Positions 1 to 9,532 are shown, numbered from the stretch's first letter. The stretch: DNA of 52,153 bases from Colwellia sp. 39_35_sub15_T18 (GCA_002162675.1 MAAE01000022.1:1-52153), one strand, 5' to 3'. Notes: generated by a model not told the origin, from the letters alone. A program made the numbers and translations.

Positions 1-102
1 GCTGTGGCCCCACCTGACTCCATTCCGAACTCAGAAGTGAAACGCAGTAGCGCCGATGGTAGTGTGGGAGTTCCCATGTGAGAGTAGGACATTGCTAGGT
101 TC
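1..102 (+). rRNA. rrf: 5S ribosomal RNA, 3' part
   Basis: The window opens inside a 5S rRNA gene. The conserved stretches CCGAACTCAGAAGTGAAAC and GTAGCGCCGATGGTAGTGTG are readable and match the gammaproteobacterial 5S consensus. About the first 20 bases lie outside the window. It is the distal end of an rRNA operon, followed at once by a terminator. Confidence 0.95.
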
Positions 103-111
103 CTATTAGAG

Positions 112-141
112 AAGCCCGATTCGTAAGAGTCGGGCTTTTTG
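112..141 (+). terminator. rRNA operon rho-independent terminator
   Basis: The hairpin AAGCCCGA / TCGGGCTT with a short loop is followed by a T run. It sits about 10 bases after the 5S end, where the rRNA operon should stop. Confidence 0.9.
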
Positions 142-238
142 CTATTTGATTTTTAGAAAGAGTGAAAGCATAGTAAACGATAGTCGCTCCTTAGCTATGT
201 TTACTGTCAAACACTTTGTTCGGAGTTCCCTATAGTAT

Positions 239-1456
239 ATGAGAAAGTTGTTATCTTCCCCAATAAAAATGGCATTGTCAGATGCTGAAAATGCCTTATA
301 TCAAAATGCGTTAAAGTTCGTTAGTGATATTAGTTTAAATCTAATGGCTGTCAAAGTAACGAATAGGCCAGATGATTTCCTTGGCTGGAGTACTGAGTTA
401 TTAAAGCTATGCCGACATGAAATTAATTTTGATTTACTCGAACCAAAGCAATTTCAACCATTAAAAAAACTAGAAGAAACCTTAGAGGTTGCAGCGAGCG
501 TTAGTCAGTTAAAAATGGTCAGAATAGCTCCTTGGCCAATTTTTGTAGACTTTATTAAACAACAATCAACTATCCAAGCTCTTGAAGAGCGGTTGAGGTT
601 GTTGGACTATATTAAAGTTCTTAGCGATAAACCACTCGCTCAAATGGGAGAGCATGACTTACTTGCTTTCACAGGTAAGCATACTAATAATCATCACCAT
701 AATGTTTATGACTTTGATGTGGAATGGTTTGCCTCAACAAAGGGAGCAAAAACTTTCCATTTATTGCTGCAGCAACAGCCTGAAGATTTTGACCATGCAC
801 TTAGCTTTATACCGCTTGATGGTGACGTCACTCCGTCACAGTATCAAGCATTTAGCTCGGCTTTTCAGACTATATTTTCCAATTATATCAAAGAAAAGCC
901 ATCAGGTGAAAAGGCGCCATTAGCTGCCGCGACTCGCTTACTTGCTATGCGTCGACCTGATCAATTTGTTGCTTTAACTAATGCCAAAATTGATGTGCTT
1001 TGCCAAGGCTTATCAATTGCAAAGTTCAATAATGCTGACTTTGATAGCTACTGGCAGGATATGATAGGCACTATACGTACTTTTGCTTGGTGGCATCAAA
1101 CACAGCCCAACACTGATTCTTCTGATTTTACCAGTGACGTTGATAGTCAATTTGAATTAAAAATATGGCAAGCGAGAGCCTTATTTATAGATCTATTTTT
1201 ATATGCAGATGAGAGTCTTGCCGATCAGTCAAATTTTATACGTATGCGAGATAAGGCATTAAACAAGAACTCGACGAGTATAAAGGGCAAAAAGCAGCGC
1301 ACGAAAGAAACGGCTGAAATGTTAGTTGACCGTGCGCTAAGTGATGAGAATTTACCTGAGTATATTTTAGGTAAACGTGAATCAATTGTAAGGGAAGTAA
1401 AAAATGGTAAATCGGTTAATCACGTTATTGGTTTAATGCGCGCTATTTTTGGTTAA
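239..1456 (+). CDS. Conserved-looking protein of unknown function (405 aa)
   Basis: I do not recognise the family. The protein is soluble, with no signal peptide or membrane segment, and rich in helix-forming residues with many Leu and Trp. A segment near residues 225-250 (APLAAATRLLAMRRPDQFVA) looks like a folded core motif but gives no catalytic signature. The C-terminal third is basic. The ATG at 239 has GGAG about 13 bases upstream, which is long spacing; the ATG at 269 is an alternative without a clear ribosome site. It lies alone between the rRNA operon and murB, a core-genome setting, so it is probably a lineage gene and not island cargo. Confidence 0.75.
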   Translation: MRKLLSSPIKMALSDAENALYQNALKFVSDISLNLMAVKVTNRPDDFLGWSTELLKLCRHEINFDLLEPKQFQPLKKLEETLEVAASVSQLKMVRIAPWPIFVDFIKQQSTIQALEERLRLLDYIKVLSDKPLAQMGEHDLLAFTGKHTNNHHHNVYDFDVEWFASTKGAKTFHLLLQQQPEDFDHALSFIPLDGDVTPSQYQAFSSAFQTIFSNYIKEKPSGEKAPLAAATRLLAMRRPDQFVALTNAKIDVLCQGLSIAKFNNADFDSYWQDMIGTIRTFAWWHQTQPNTDSSDFTSDVDSQFELKIWQARALFIDLFLYADESLADQSNFIRMRDKALNKNSTSIKGKKQRTKETAEMLVDRALSDENLPEYILGKRESIVREVKNGKSVNHVIGLMRAIFG

Positions 1457-1578
1457 GCTTCTTTATACAAGTAGGCATTGAAAATTTAACCATAACAATC
1501 TTTCAATATAGGCTTTTCTGGTGTTGGCTAAAATATTAAGTACAATAAGCATATTCGAAATGTTTCAACAAAGTACTT

Positions 1579-2622
1579 ATGGAATCTAGCCAGCAGTTTC
1601 CCTTGCAAAAAAATAATAGCTTTAATATTAAAGCTATTTGCCCAATTATATATTTCCCTAAAACACTTGCTGATCTTAAGTCATTACCAGACTTATCCGA
1701 AAAGATTTTTTATATTCTTGGTGATGGCAGTAATACTTTATTTATTGAAGAACAAGCACCAATTATTATTAAACCTAATTTTAAAGGTATCAAGATTTCT
1801 GAATCAGCTGATCATTATGTAGTTCGTGCTGGTGCAGCAGAGAACTGGCACGAATTAGTTAAGTATTGTCTGGTAAAAGGAATTTTTGGTTTAGAAAATT
1901 TAGCATTAATTCCTGGTAGTGTTGGTGCGGCACCGGTGCAAAATATTGGTGCTTACGGGGCAGAGCTTTCTCAGTTCTGTTCACAAATAAAGTGGTATGA
2001 GTTTGCTAGTAAAGCCATTAAACCCTTGAGTAATGACGACTGCCAATTTTCATATCGTAATAGCATTTTTAAAGAAGCTTTATATAACAAAGGTATTATT
2101 ACTGAAGTTATATTTAATTTTCCAAAATTATGGCGGGCTAATTTATCTTATGCAGGCTTGAATACGTTAGGCCAAAACCCTACTGCCAAACAAGTTATGG
2201 ATAAAATAATCAGTTTGCGACAAGCTAAATTACCCGACCCTACCAAGCTACCGAATGCGGGGAGCTTTTTTAAAAACCCTTTGGTGAATAAAGAAAAGGC
2301 AACTAGCTTAAAGGCAATTTACCCCCTAATACCGCTATATATTCAGGACAATGGGCAAGTTAAACTTGCTGCGGGTTGGTTAATTGAAGAGGTAGGGCTA
2401 AAAGGATATCGTAAAAATGGTGTTGGTGTGCATGAACATCAAGCACTCGTTTTGGTTAATTATGGCAGTGATGAGGGTAAAGACATTGTTGTATTAGCAA
2501 AATATGTCCAACAGCAGGTATTAGCAAAGTTTGATATCCTAATCTCTCCAGAAGTTCGTATGATCACCCAACAAGGTGAACAAGACTTTGCTAATTTAAC
2601 AAAAGTTCACGAGTGTCACTAA
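1579..2622 (+). CDS. murB: UDP-N-acetylenolpyruvoylglucosamine reductase
   Basis: MurB is the FAD enzyme that reduces UDP-GlcNAc-enolpyruvate to UDP-MurNAc with NADPH in cytoplasmic peptidoglycan precursor synthesis. The FAD-binding signature GDGSNTLF is at residues 48-55, and [15 protein letters not shown] at 113-127 contacts the cofactor. Catalytic residues of type I MurB are present: Tyr159-Arg160 in SYRNS, Ser229 in NAGSFFKNP, and Glu325 in SPEVRMI. The length of 347 aa fits the E. coli-type enzyme. The next gene, birA, starts one base after the stop, so murB-birA-coaX form one tight operon, as in related gammaproteobacteria. Confidence 0.97.
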   Translation: MESSQQFPLQKNNSFNIKAICPIIYFPKTLADLKSLPDLSEKIFYILGDGSNTLFIEEQAPIIIKPNFKGIKISESADHYVVRAGAAENWHELVKYCLVKGIFGLENLALIPGSVGAAPVQNIGAYGAELSQFCSQIKWYEFASKAIKPLSNDDCQFSYRNSIFKEALYNKGIITEVIFNFPKLWRANLSYAGLNTLGQNPTAKQVMDKIISLRQAKLPDPTKLPNAGSFFKNPLVNKEKATSLKAIYPLIPLYIQDNGQVKLAAGWLIEEVGLKGYRKNGVGVHEHQALVLVNYGSDEGKDIVVLAKYVQQQVLAKFDILISPEVRMITQQGEQDFANLTKVHECH

Positions 2623-2623
2623 T

Positions 2624-3601
2624 ATGGTAAAGGCAGTAAGAGAGCATCTGATTAAAGCACTAGCCAATGGTGGGTTTGTTTCAGGACAAGAGTTGGGCAA
2701 TCAATTAGATATAAGTCGAACCGCTATTTCAAAACATATCAAAGCATTAATGTCAATGGGGTTAGATATATACAGTGTTACCGGTAAAGGTTATAAATTA
2801 TCGCAACCATTAAGCCTATTAAGTGCTAATAAAATTTTTTCAGCACTACCAAAAAATAGCATAATGCCTGAAGTAGAAGTGCACAGTTTAATTGACTCAA
2901 CTAATAGTTATTTAATGCGTCGGTTACCAAACCAAGTCACTCAAGGGCAGGTATGTTTAGCTGAATATCAAAGCGCAGGTCGAGGCCGCCGTGGTAGACA
3001 ATGGATTTCTCCTTTTGGTTCGCAAATTTACTTATCTATGTATTGGTATTTAGAGCAAGGCCTGTCAGCTGCTATGGGTTTAAGTTTAGTGACAGCATTG
3101 GCGGTGAGTGACGCAATTTATTCGGTGACCAATATTCAAGTACAGCTAAAGTGGCCGAATGATGTTTATTTGGGCGGGGTGAAATTAGCAGGTATTTTGA
3201 TTGATCTTGAAGGGCAAGCACTTGAACCTAGCCACAGTGTTATCGGCATTGGTCTAAATTTGTCTATACCACAGCAAGCGGCTCAGCAGATTGATCAAAA
3301 ATGGACTGATTTACAGAGTCATTGTGCAAGCAAAATTGATAGAAACATTTTAAGCGCGCAGTTAATACACCATTTACTGAAAAGGCTGCAACAACATCAA
3401 AACAATGGTTTGGCGGTCATGCTTGATGAATGGCATGCACGAGATTTTTACTTAAATAAGCGTGTGAAATTACTAACAGGCGAGAAGGAGACTAGAGGGA
3501 TTTGTCGAGGGGTCAATAATCAAGGTGCTTTAATGTTAGAAGTCGACGGCCAAGTTAAGCCTATTTATGGTGGTGAAGTCAGTCTTAGAGGTGACGAATG
3601 A
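2624..3601 (+). CDS. birA: Bifunctional biotin-[acetyl-CoA-carboxylase] ligase / biotin operon repressor
   Basis: BirA makes biotinyl-5'-AMP, transfers biotin to the carboxylase carrier protein, and in the bifunctional form represses bio genes. The N-terminal winged helix (about residues 1-60, with SRTAISKHIKAL as recognition helix) shows this is the two-domain type. The adenylate-binding loop GRGRRGR is at 119-125 and the KWPND motif at 176-180. A C-terminal SH3-like domain follows. The length of 325 aa is standard. The 3' end overlaps coaX by four bases, indicating translational coupling. Confidence 0.97.
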   Translation: MVKAVREHLIKALANGGFVSGQELGNQLDISRTAISKHIKALMSMGLDIYSVTGKGYKLSQPLSLLSANKIFSALPKNSIMPEVEVHSLIDSTNSYLMRRLPNQVTQGQVCLAEYQSAGRGRRGRQWISPFGSQIYLSMYWYLEQGLSAAMGLSLVTALAVSDAIYSVTNIQVQLKWPNDVYLGGVKLAGILIDLEGQALEPSHSVIGIGLNLSIPQQAAQQIDQKWTDLQSHCASKIDRNILSAQLIHHLLKRLQQHQNNGLAVMLDEWHARDFYLNKRVKLLTGEKETRGICRGVNNQGALMLEVDGQVKPIYGGEVSLRGDE

Positions 3602-4326
3602 TCATTCTAATTGACATAGGCAATACCAGAACAAAATATTGTACTGTTGAGCATGGTGAGAGAAGTCAGCCACAAGCGATATCAAATGAATCTATTTCCG
3701 ATGAATTTTTAACTGAACGATTTACTGGCGCGACAAAAGTTATTGTGGCGAGTGTCAGCCATAACCAATTAACCGATGACATTGATCATTGGTGCCAGCA
3801 TAATAAAGTTGTCTATCAACGAGTCGTTAGCGAAGCTAAGAAAAATAAAATTACTACCGCATACCAACAACCAGCACAATTGGGTATTGATCGCTGGTTA
3901 GCCTTAATAGGTGCAGCGGAGTCACTGCCTAATAAAAATATATTGATCATTGATGCTGGCACAGCAACAACGTTTGATTTGTTAGCCGCTAACGGTCAGC
4001 ATCAAGGTGGTTGGATATTAGCAGGAATAAACATGTTAGTTACCAGTGTATTGGCCAATACTATCCATGTACATGCTAACGACAAAGAAAAAGAGCAAGT
4101 AACCTTTGGTACTAATACATCTGAAAATGTTCATAATGCCGCTTGGGTTGCAACGGTGGGTGCAGTGAATATGGCAATATCACAAAGTGAGCAACAGGGA
4201 ATTCACATTGACGACATTATATTAACGGGCGGTAATAGTTATTTATTGTCTTCACTCATTTCTCAAAAAAATTTAGTGATAGAAGATCTCGTGTTTATAG
4301 GTCTACAAACCTATCATGAAGGTTAA
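3598..4326 (+). CDS. coaX: Type III pantothenate kinase
   Basis: CoaX phosphorylates pantothenate, the first step of coenzyme A synthesis, using the ASKHA fold. Visible motifs are the phosphate-1 loop DIGNTRTK (residues 6-13), QLGIDRW (94-100), and LIIDAGTATTFD (116-127), whose Asp119 is the expected catalytic base. The ATG overlaps the birA stop by four bases. At 242 aa it has normal length. The usual GG-x-I-x-PG motif reads GGWILAGINM here, with Ala in place of Pro. Confidence 0.95.
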   Translation: MIILIDIGNTRTKYCTVEHGERSQPQAISNESISDEFLTERFTGATKVIVASVSHNQLTDDIDHWCQHNKVVYQRVVSEAKKNKITTAYQQPAQLGIDRWLALIGAAESLPNKNILIIDAGTATTFDLLAANGQHQGGWILAGINMLVTSVLANTIHVHANDKEKEQVTFGTNTSENVHNAAWVATVGAVNMAISQSEQQGIHIDDIILTGGNSYLLSSLISQKNLVIEDLVFIGLQTYHEG

Positions 4327-4413
4327 TGAAGCTATGTTTGGATAAAAAAACATCAAACAACTAGCAAACGAATCGGAAACCAATAAAAACATCAATTTTT
4401 TTTAATTTTGCTC

Positions 4414-4442
4414 TTGCAAGGGGCAAAACATTACTCTAGAAT
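4414..4442 (+). promoter_or_regulatory. Putative sigma70 promoter of the tRNA operon
   Basis: TTGCAA and TAGAAT are separated by exactly 17 bases and lie about 20 bases before tRNA-Thr. This is the expected place for the start of the tRNA transcript. Read from sequence only. Confidence 0.6.
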
Positions 4443-4461
4443 TCGCACCACTTAATGTAGT

Positions 4462-4537
<76 letters not shown>

Positions 4538-4577
4538 TTAATACTATTTCTCCTTAGGTGAAGTAGGTAAATATACT

Positions 4578-4662
4578 GGAGGGGTTCCCGAGTGGCCAAA
4601 GGGATCAGACTGTAAATCTGACGGCTCCGCCTTCGGTGGTTCGAATCCACCTCCCTCCACCA
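4578..4662 (+). tRNA. tRNA-Tyr (anticodon GTA)
   Basis: An 85-base tRNA with the long variable arm typical of tRNA-Tyr, acceptor GGAGGGG / CCTCCCTCC region, anticodon loop CTGTAAA (GTA) and an encoded CCA. It is the second gene of the cluster, 40 bases after tRNA-Thr. Confidence 0.97.
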
Positions 4663-4729
4663 TATTTTTAGTTAGTACTTTTCTGTTAAGAAAATGCAAA
4701 CGTAAAACAGAGATAATCTGATAGACGAA

Positions 4730-4804
<75 letters not shown>

Positions 4805-5011
4805 CATACTTTATAGTGTGACTGACTGAGTTAAATCCTGTGTTTTATTGTAATACAGCTTGCAGTAAGAAACCGAAAGTAAAAGTAGATATACTTTTAC
4901 TTTAAGATAATAAATACTTTTACTTTTAAAGTTCATTTAATTTAAATATTGATTCGGCCAAGTGAATATTGTGATATTTAATAATTTTAAGTAATATATT
5001 TGAAAACTGAG

Positions 5012-5106
5012 AGTACAACGAGAAGGCGTCGTATAGTGGTAATACCTTAGCCTTCCAAGCTAAAGCTGTGGGTTCGATTCCCACCGCCTTCTCGTTGTAC
5101 TTTTTT
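5012..5106 (+). repeat. 17-bp inverted repeat enclosing a tRNA-Gly, followed by a T run
   Basis: Bases 5012-5028 are a perfect reverse complement of 5085-5101, and a T6 run follows. The inner seven pairs form the acceptor stem of the tRNA-Gly at 5022-5092. The outer ten pairs come from the leader and trailer. The arrangement resembles a tRNA cloverleaf used as the loop of a terminator-like hairpin. Confidence 0.85.
5022..5092 (+). tRNA. tRNA-Gly (anticodon TCC) without encoded CCA
   Basis: The cloverleaf is complete: acceptor GAAGGCG / CGCCTTC, D arm GTAT / ATAC, anticodon stem TTAGC / GCTAA with loop CTTCCAA (TCC), T stem GTGGG / CCCAC, and U73 as expected for bacterial tRNA-Gly. The trailer reads CGTTG where CCA is normally encoded in this group, so maturation would need the CCA-adding enzyme. 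It may replace the broken copy at 4730, or be brought in by the island. Whether it is charged and used cannot be told from sequence. Confidence 0.8.
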
Positions 5107-5316
5107 ACTGTAAAATCAAGAGTTACATGCAGTATTCTTATTTTAATGTTAATCCTTGTACAATCACTTCTACTCAAAATTCTAATTCAAATCACACATC
5201 GTAAGAATACCTGTTCATATACACGCTCACAGCGCTTGAAAGATCAAAAGACTATACCTTTATAGATATTCACTAAAGATAGCTTAAAGTTGCTGTCAGG
5301 GCCTTTAATAAGGTGT

Positions 5317-5409
5317 TTAATCGGTGGGTATTAACGTCAGCTCCCATGCAGGAATAAATAGTTTACAAAAATCATCGACATCATAAAAAGTTTTAATTAA
5401 ATTATCCAT
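5317..5409 (-). pseudogene. N-terminal scrap of an IS982-like transposase
   Basis: A 30-codon reading frame on the minus strand, with AGAAAGG about 10 bases before its ATG, starts MDNLIKTFYDVDDFCKLF. This resembles the start of IS982-family transposases (pattern VDDFC near residue 11). It stops after IPTD, long before the DDE catalytic region of a roughly 290-aa protein. It is a remnant, and suggests past transposition beside the broken tRNA. Assignment rests on the short N-terminal pattern only. Confidence 0.5.
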
Positions 5410-5729
5410 GCCGCTCTAATACCTTTCTAATTTATTTTTTTCTAAATTTAAGTTAATAACCACCAATTGATTACATTTAGACTGTCAACGTCTTGTGTTT
5501 TATTGAAATTCTTATCCAGAATTCAGGTTGTTTATGTAAATAACAAGTCACTATTTGATTGATTCAGGTGGTATTTTGAGGATAAATAAACAATAAAAAA
5601 ATTAATGTTTTGGATTGATACTCGCCATTACTCCCCAATTTAATAATACTCTTAAAAGAGGTCAAAATTTGACTGTTTCATGAAAATTATTTATAGTTAA
5701 TAATGAAACTAGCTATTATTTGAATTGAT
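5410..5729. other. AT-rich intergenic stretch, nothing recognised
   Basis: No ORF with a plausible start, no tRNA and no strong hairpin is seen here. It separates the transposase scrap from the first island gene and may contain its promoter. Confidence 0.5.
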
Positions 5730-6104
5730 ATGAAACAAGAATTGTACACAAGACCATTAAATATGTTGAGACGCGATACTAGTGTGATCGGTGAATTTTT
5801 TGTGTCTAGTGAAAATATTGTTGTTAGTATAATGACAGATAAAAGTGAACCGCATTTTATTGTGTATAAAAAATCTGAATATTACACCCATATAAAGCCA
5901 CGTTCACGTGTACCTGTAATATTTGAAGCACATCAAATATCTCAAACTATTTTCTTTGACAAAAGTGATTCTAACCTAAGTTTATCTAGATTTGAATTAA
6001 TGAAGGAAAAAGTAACAAATGTGATTAATAGTTATTTAAATGAGAGTGCTATTAATCATCGGGTAAAAAGTGAACAAGTCATTCATCAAAAATACGCTGT
6101 GTAA
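5730..6104 (+). CDS. Hypothetical protein (124 aa)
   Basis: I do not recognise this protein. It is soluble, slightly basic, with alternating beta-like stretches (IVVSIM, HFIVYKK, VPVIFEAH) and a helical C-terminus. The ATG at 5730 lacks a good ribosome site. The next gene starts 15 bases after its stop, so the two are probably cotranscribed. Low GC and lack of a known family agree with island cargo. Confidence 0.55.
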   Translation: MKQELYTRPLNMLRRDTSVIGEFFVSSENIVVSIMTDKSEPHFIVYKKSEYYTHIKPRSRVPVIFEAHQISQTIFFDKSDSNLSLSRFELMKEKVTNVINSYLNESAINHRVKSEQVIHQKYAV

Positions 6105-6118
6105 AGTGCTTGTCATAA

Positions 6119-6865
6119 TTGCCTCCTGAAATAATAGAATCTGGCTATAGTAAAGAGTTGACTATAGCTCCTCAAAGTCTGTCCTCATATTTAATACACT
6201 CTCAGTATTTTATTTCTGCGGGTCGAATTTTTTGCTTAAAAGAGCAAGATTTCCTCGACGTTGTTACTTACTCAACCTGTATCACTATAGTTATGTTGAC
6301 TTTTTCTGAAGGGAATGATGCTTTTATTGCAGATGAAATAATGCGTTTAAAGGGTGAAGGAAATGCAGACACGGATATTATTAATCAAGTTCTAGCGATG
6401 AAAATGCATGTGGGAGAAGAAGATACATCACGGTTTGTTTTTCAAAATTGTACAATTGAAACGAAAAATAAAGCAATAAATGGTAAGCAAGTGAGAGGAG
6501 CTTATACTGATGAAAGATATGCTAATAATGGGCTTGCATACATTGCTTATCAATATGTTTTAAACAAATATATGTTATTAGCTAGTGATAACTTACAAAC
6601 GCCAAAAGGTGCTCGTTTTTGGGTTGTTAAATTATTTGATAAACTTAATAAGATTGGGATCTATGATCAGAATTCAAAAGAGTTTAAGGGGCTTTTGAAC
6701 GATGATTTAAAAATGAAGTGTGGTTCTTTAGTTTGGTCATCAAACCTTGTACATTCAGAGCTTGGTGATGCTTTAGATGTAGATATTGATGTTGATATTC
6801 CTCAAACAAAAGTCAAAACCGTTCTGTTTGCATTAAAAGACAACGAACAAGATTGGTATATTTAG
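6119..6865 (+). CDS. Hypothetical protein (248 aa, TTG start)
   Basis: No known domain is recognised. An in-frame TAA stands directly before the TTG at 6119, so this TTG is the first usable start; the next Met is near residue 59. The C-terminus carries an acidic run (ALDVDIDVDI near residues 220-229). A cluster of Tyr, Lys and Asn around residues 130-165 is unremarkable. Closely following the 5730 gene, it probably forms a two-gene unit. A frameshift joining the two genes is possible but not shown. Confidence 0.55.
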   Translation: MPPEIIESGYSKELTIAPQSLSSYLIHSQYFISAGRIFCLKEQDFLDVVTYSTCITIVMLTFSEGNDAFIADEIMRLKGEGNADTDIINQVLAMKMHVGEEDTSRFVFQNCTIETKNKAINGKQVRGAYTDERYANNGLAYIAYQYVLNKYMLLASDNLQTPKGARFWVVKLFDKLNKIGIYDQNSKEFKGLLNDDLKMKCGSLVWSSNLVHSELGDALDVDIDVDIPQTKVKTVLFALKDNEQDWYI

Positions 6866-6896
6866 AACAGCTTCTGAGAGCAAAAATAATATATAG

Positions 6897-7346
6897 CTAA
6901 AAATCTAACGTATGATCACCTAGATGGTAGAATGGACCTACACATAGCGTACCTTGAAGTGCTTCTGCGATCATCGATGTGGTGTATATCAATTGATAGT
7001 CGTCCTTTATCGTACCGCAAACTTCAACCAATTGACGTTGAAAAATTTGGCTTCGCGCTTCTCCCATTTCTTTGTCTTCAATATTATCCATCAGGATTAA
7101 ATTAGGAAAGCGAGCGTATTTATCATCAGGCCCCTTAAACGCAGTTTCATAACCTCCATCTAGCTGAAGCAGTGCTTTTACCTTGTCTTCTATAGAACTA
7201 TATAGTGAAAGATAACGGTTATTATTGTAATAAAAAATATCATTTAACCCTGATTTCATTGAAAGATTCGCATTATTGCTTTGATTTTTATAATTTTTAT
7301 CTATTCGATTAGGTGAGTTTGTAGGCATATAAAATATTAAAGTCAT
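6897..7346 (-). pseudogene. C-terminal remnant of a Rad50/SMC-like AAA ATPase
   Basis: The segment NLILMDNIEDKEMGEARS (about residues 82-99) has the form of a Walker B strand followed by the conserved D-loop region of ABC/Rad50-type ATPases. QLIYTTSMIAEAL follows as the switch (H-loop) strand, then a final GDHTLDF strand. No Walker A, Q-loop or coiled coil precedes it; full-length relatives have many hundreds of residues upstream. No coding frame continues upstream of 7346. It is best read as the surviving tail of a defence-type ATPase gene. Confidence 0.6.
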
Positions 7347-7561
7347 TTAAACCGTAAATTCGGAAAACTTCTTGAATTAATGACTAGAGTCAAGTTATTA
7401 GAAGAGCTTAATGGTAAAGTTGATTAAATAAATATTAATGTTAAAAAATTTGGCAGTGACGTTTTACCATGCTAATTTAAGCTACATAAATAGAGATTAA
7501 TTTCTTTAAGAAAATTGATTCGAAAATATGTTTTTACTTATATAAATATAATGGACTTTAT

Positions 7562-8518
7562 ATGTATTACCCAATACTTAGATGGAAAATGGGAGAGCAA
7601 CTTGCGGTAAGCAATTTGTTTGAAGATGACGCTAAATACATGACACCTATCTGGTGGTTAACAGAACATGAAGATGTATCTAAATTGACCATTGGTTTAG
7701 ATGCTGTGTGGACTAGTTTTTCTATAGTCGATCTATCAAGAATTGATGGGGTTAATAGCCTGCTACCGTTAATAGATACCCTGATAACTTCGAATGATAT
7801 TGACGCAATGATTAGCCCTGAACAGTTGCAAAACATTAAACCTGATTTTCAGTCTAATCATGCTTCTTCGCTTAGTATTCGGATCTGCATTGCTGATCAA
7901 TCTTCAGGTGTAGATACAAGTAAGCACCAAACAATTATTACCTTACTTGATGATTTAAGCGGTTCAACTGGTGATGAATTACTTATATTGTTTGATTACG
8001 GTGCTATATCTGATTTTGAAGGTAGTGAGGTACAGAATTTAGCTGATTGCATTGAACTGTATTTGACAGCAGGATATGAAAATTTGATATTTAGTTCGGG
8101 TGCCTTTCCTGCATCATTAGCAAGTATTGTAGGTACTGAATTTATTTCAAGGGAAGATAAGCGACTGCATGGAGAGCTAACTGAATTATTGGGTCATGAC
8201 TTATTATATTCTGATTATGGTGCATTTAGCCCTTTGTGGGACCCATCTGCTAGAGGCATCCCGTTGGCTAACTTACGTTATGCACTAGATGATCACTGGA
8301 TGATTATACGCGATGCTGAAAGAGGAACTGATGCTTCTTGTGCTGTAGCAACAATACTTGTGATGAGTGAAGAGTTTGAAGAATATGGCGAAGATTTTTC
8401 ATGGGCGGATAAAAGGTGGCAATACAAGGCCGATACCTCTGATAAACCTGGTGGGCCAACTCAGCATATTGCTGAGGCACATAATCACCATTTAACTCAT
8501 GTGGTTAATAAAGATTAA
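7562..8518 (+). CDS. Beta family / sce7725-like protein
   Basis: The N-terminus MYYPILRWKMGEQLAVSNL matches the opening of beta-family (PF14350) and sce7725-type proteins, whose start pattern is a Tyr-Tyr-Pro strand followed by a Gly-Glu-x-x-Ala helix. The 318-aa length fits. These proteins adopt a TIM-barrel-like fold and are often found beside sce7726 proteins in defence islands; their biochemical activity is unknown. The gene converges on the sce7726 gene, overlapping its end by four bases, which supports the pairing. The assignment comes from recall of the pattern, not a search. Confidence 0.65.
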   Translation: MYYPILRWKMGEQLAVSNLFEDDAKYMTPIWWLTEHEDVSKLTIGLDAVWTSFSIVDLSRIDGVNSLLPLIDTLITSNDIDAMISPEQLQNIKPDFQSNHASSLSIRICIADQSSGVDTSKHQTIITLLDDLSGSTGDELLILFDYGAISDFEGSEVQNLADCIELYLTAGYENLIFSSGAFPASLASIVGTEFISREDKRLHGELTELLGHDLLYSDYGAFSPLWDPSARGIPLANLRYALDDHWMIIRDAERGTDASCAVATILVMSEEFEEYGEDFSWADKRWQYKADTSDKPGGPTQHIAEAHNHHLTHVVNKD

Positions 8519-9108
8519 CAAGTAACCATTTCTGGGAAAAATTGAGGAAGGTAACTGTCTTTCCTTAGTTTTTTTCTACTTTTGAAGGCACCAAGAACGA
8601 ACTTATTTAACTCTTGTACACCGCAAAGTTCTGATACTTTGTCATGAATTTTTTGATTACTTAGTTTAGAAAAACCTTTGGTTATTCCGCAGTCTTTTAA
8701 CAAAGAGATACCTTCATCTCTATTCAATAACTCTGCTAATCCATGTGATTTTATGTCCGGGTTATTAGCTGCTTTTCGTCGCTGAATAAGTTTACCTGCT
8801 CTTGAAACTTCTATTATCCCCCACCATGCGGGGATAGAATAAATCGCTTTATCTAAGTGCTTTGTTGCCGCAACTAAGGTTACTTGGTTGAATGAACGGC
8901 CATAATGCCAACCTTGTTGAGTAAGTCGTTTTAGTGAGTCCAATTCACTTTTTATTTCAAAACACTCTAGTTTTTTACCAGCAAAAACGACATCAGCTCG
9001 CGCACAGCCGTTGCTAACTGAAACTTCTTCTAAAACTGAAGAAGACTCGAATACACTACGAGTCATAAATCGGTCTAAGAGTGATCTTCGTATATCTAAA
9101 TCATTCAT
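8515..9108 (-). CDS. sce7726 family protein, likely nuclease-fold
   Basis: Residues about 1-80 match the sce7726 pattern: DIRRSLLDRF, then RADVVFAGKKLECFEIKSELDSLKRL, then YGRSFNQVTLVAATKHLDKA. The order D ... E-x-K is what restriction-endonuclease-like folds show at their active site (Asp39 region, Glu-Ile-Lys), so a PD-(D/E)XK nuclease is inferred. The C-terminal half is basic. It converges tail to tail with the sce7725-like gene and diverges from the HTH gene at 9191, so a promoter for both lies in the 80 bases between. Confidence 0.7.
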   Translation of the reverse strand: MNDLDIRRSLLDRFMTRSVFESSSVLEEVSVSNGCARADVVFAGKKLECFEIKSELDSLKRLTQQGWHYGRSFNQVTLVAATKHLDKAIYSIPAWWGIIEVSRAGKLIQRRKAANNPDIKSHGLAELLNRDEGISLLKDCGITKGFSKLSNQKIHDKVSELCGVQELNKFVLGAFKSRKKLRKDSYLPQFFPEMVTC

Positions 9109-9190
9109 TTGTTAATTATGCCTCATTTATTGACTTTCTCAATATATACTTTACACTTGTATATGCGTTTATGCAAATTAATTGGTAAAT

Positions 9191-9508
9191 ATGAATATTA
9201 ACAAAATACAAGAGTCAGTATTTAAATCGCTTAAGTTAAAAGGGTTGAATACAACTGTATCCATAGCTAATGCTTGTGGCATGACGCAAAGTACGGTTTA
9301 TAGAGCACTGAAAGGTGATCCTAAGAGGATGACGACAGCTCTAAATAAATTATGCGTTTATGCAAATGTAAATCCAAAAGAGTTTACCAATCCTCCTGAA
9401 CAAAGTGAAACATTGATGAATGCGTTAAAACAGGTCTGGGATGGTACGGAAATGCACGCGAAGCAATTAGCAAGGCTGCTAATTGTTGCTAACTCATGTA
9501 AACTATGA
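9191..9508 (+). CDS. Small helix-turn-helix regulator
   Basis: The segment TVSIANACGMTQSTVYRALKG has the shape of a Cro/XRE-type helix-turn-helix, and the 105-aa length suits a repressor or the DNA-binding antitoxin of a toxin system. I choose the ATG at 9191 over the TTG at 9182, because the ATG directly precedes the conserved-looking part. It diverges from the sce7726 gene and is followed, 24 bases later, by the ImmA/IrrE gene, so it likely controls this operon. Confidence 0.7.
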   Translation: MNINKIQESVFKSLKLKGLNTTVSIANACGMTQSTVYRALKGDPKRMTTALNKLCVYANVNPKEFTNPPEQSETLMNALKQVWDGTEMHAKQLARLLIVANSCKL

Positions 9509-9532
9509 TTTTTTTAATTAGGGGGATATCAA

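Noticed and set aside
5068..5265. Plus-strand ORF across the tRNA-Gly trailer
   Set aside because: It overlaps the tRNA and has no family, ribosome site or neighbours to support it.
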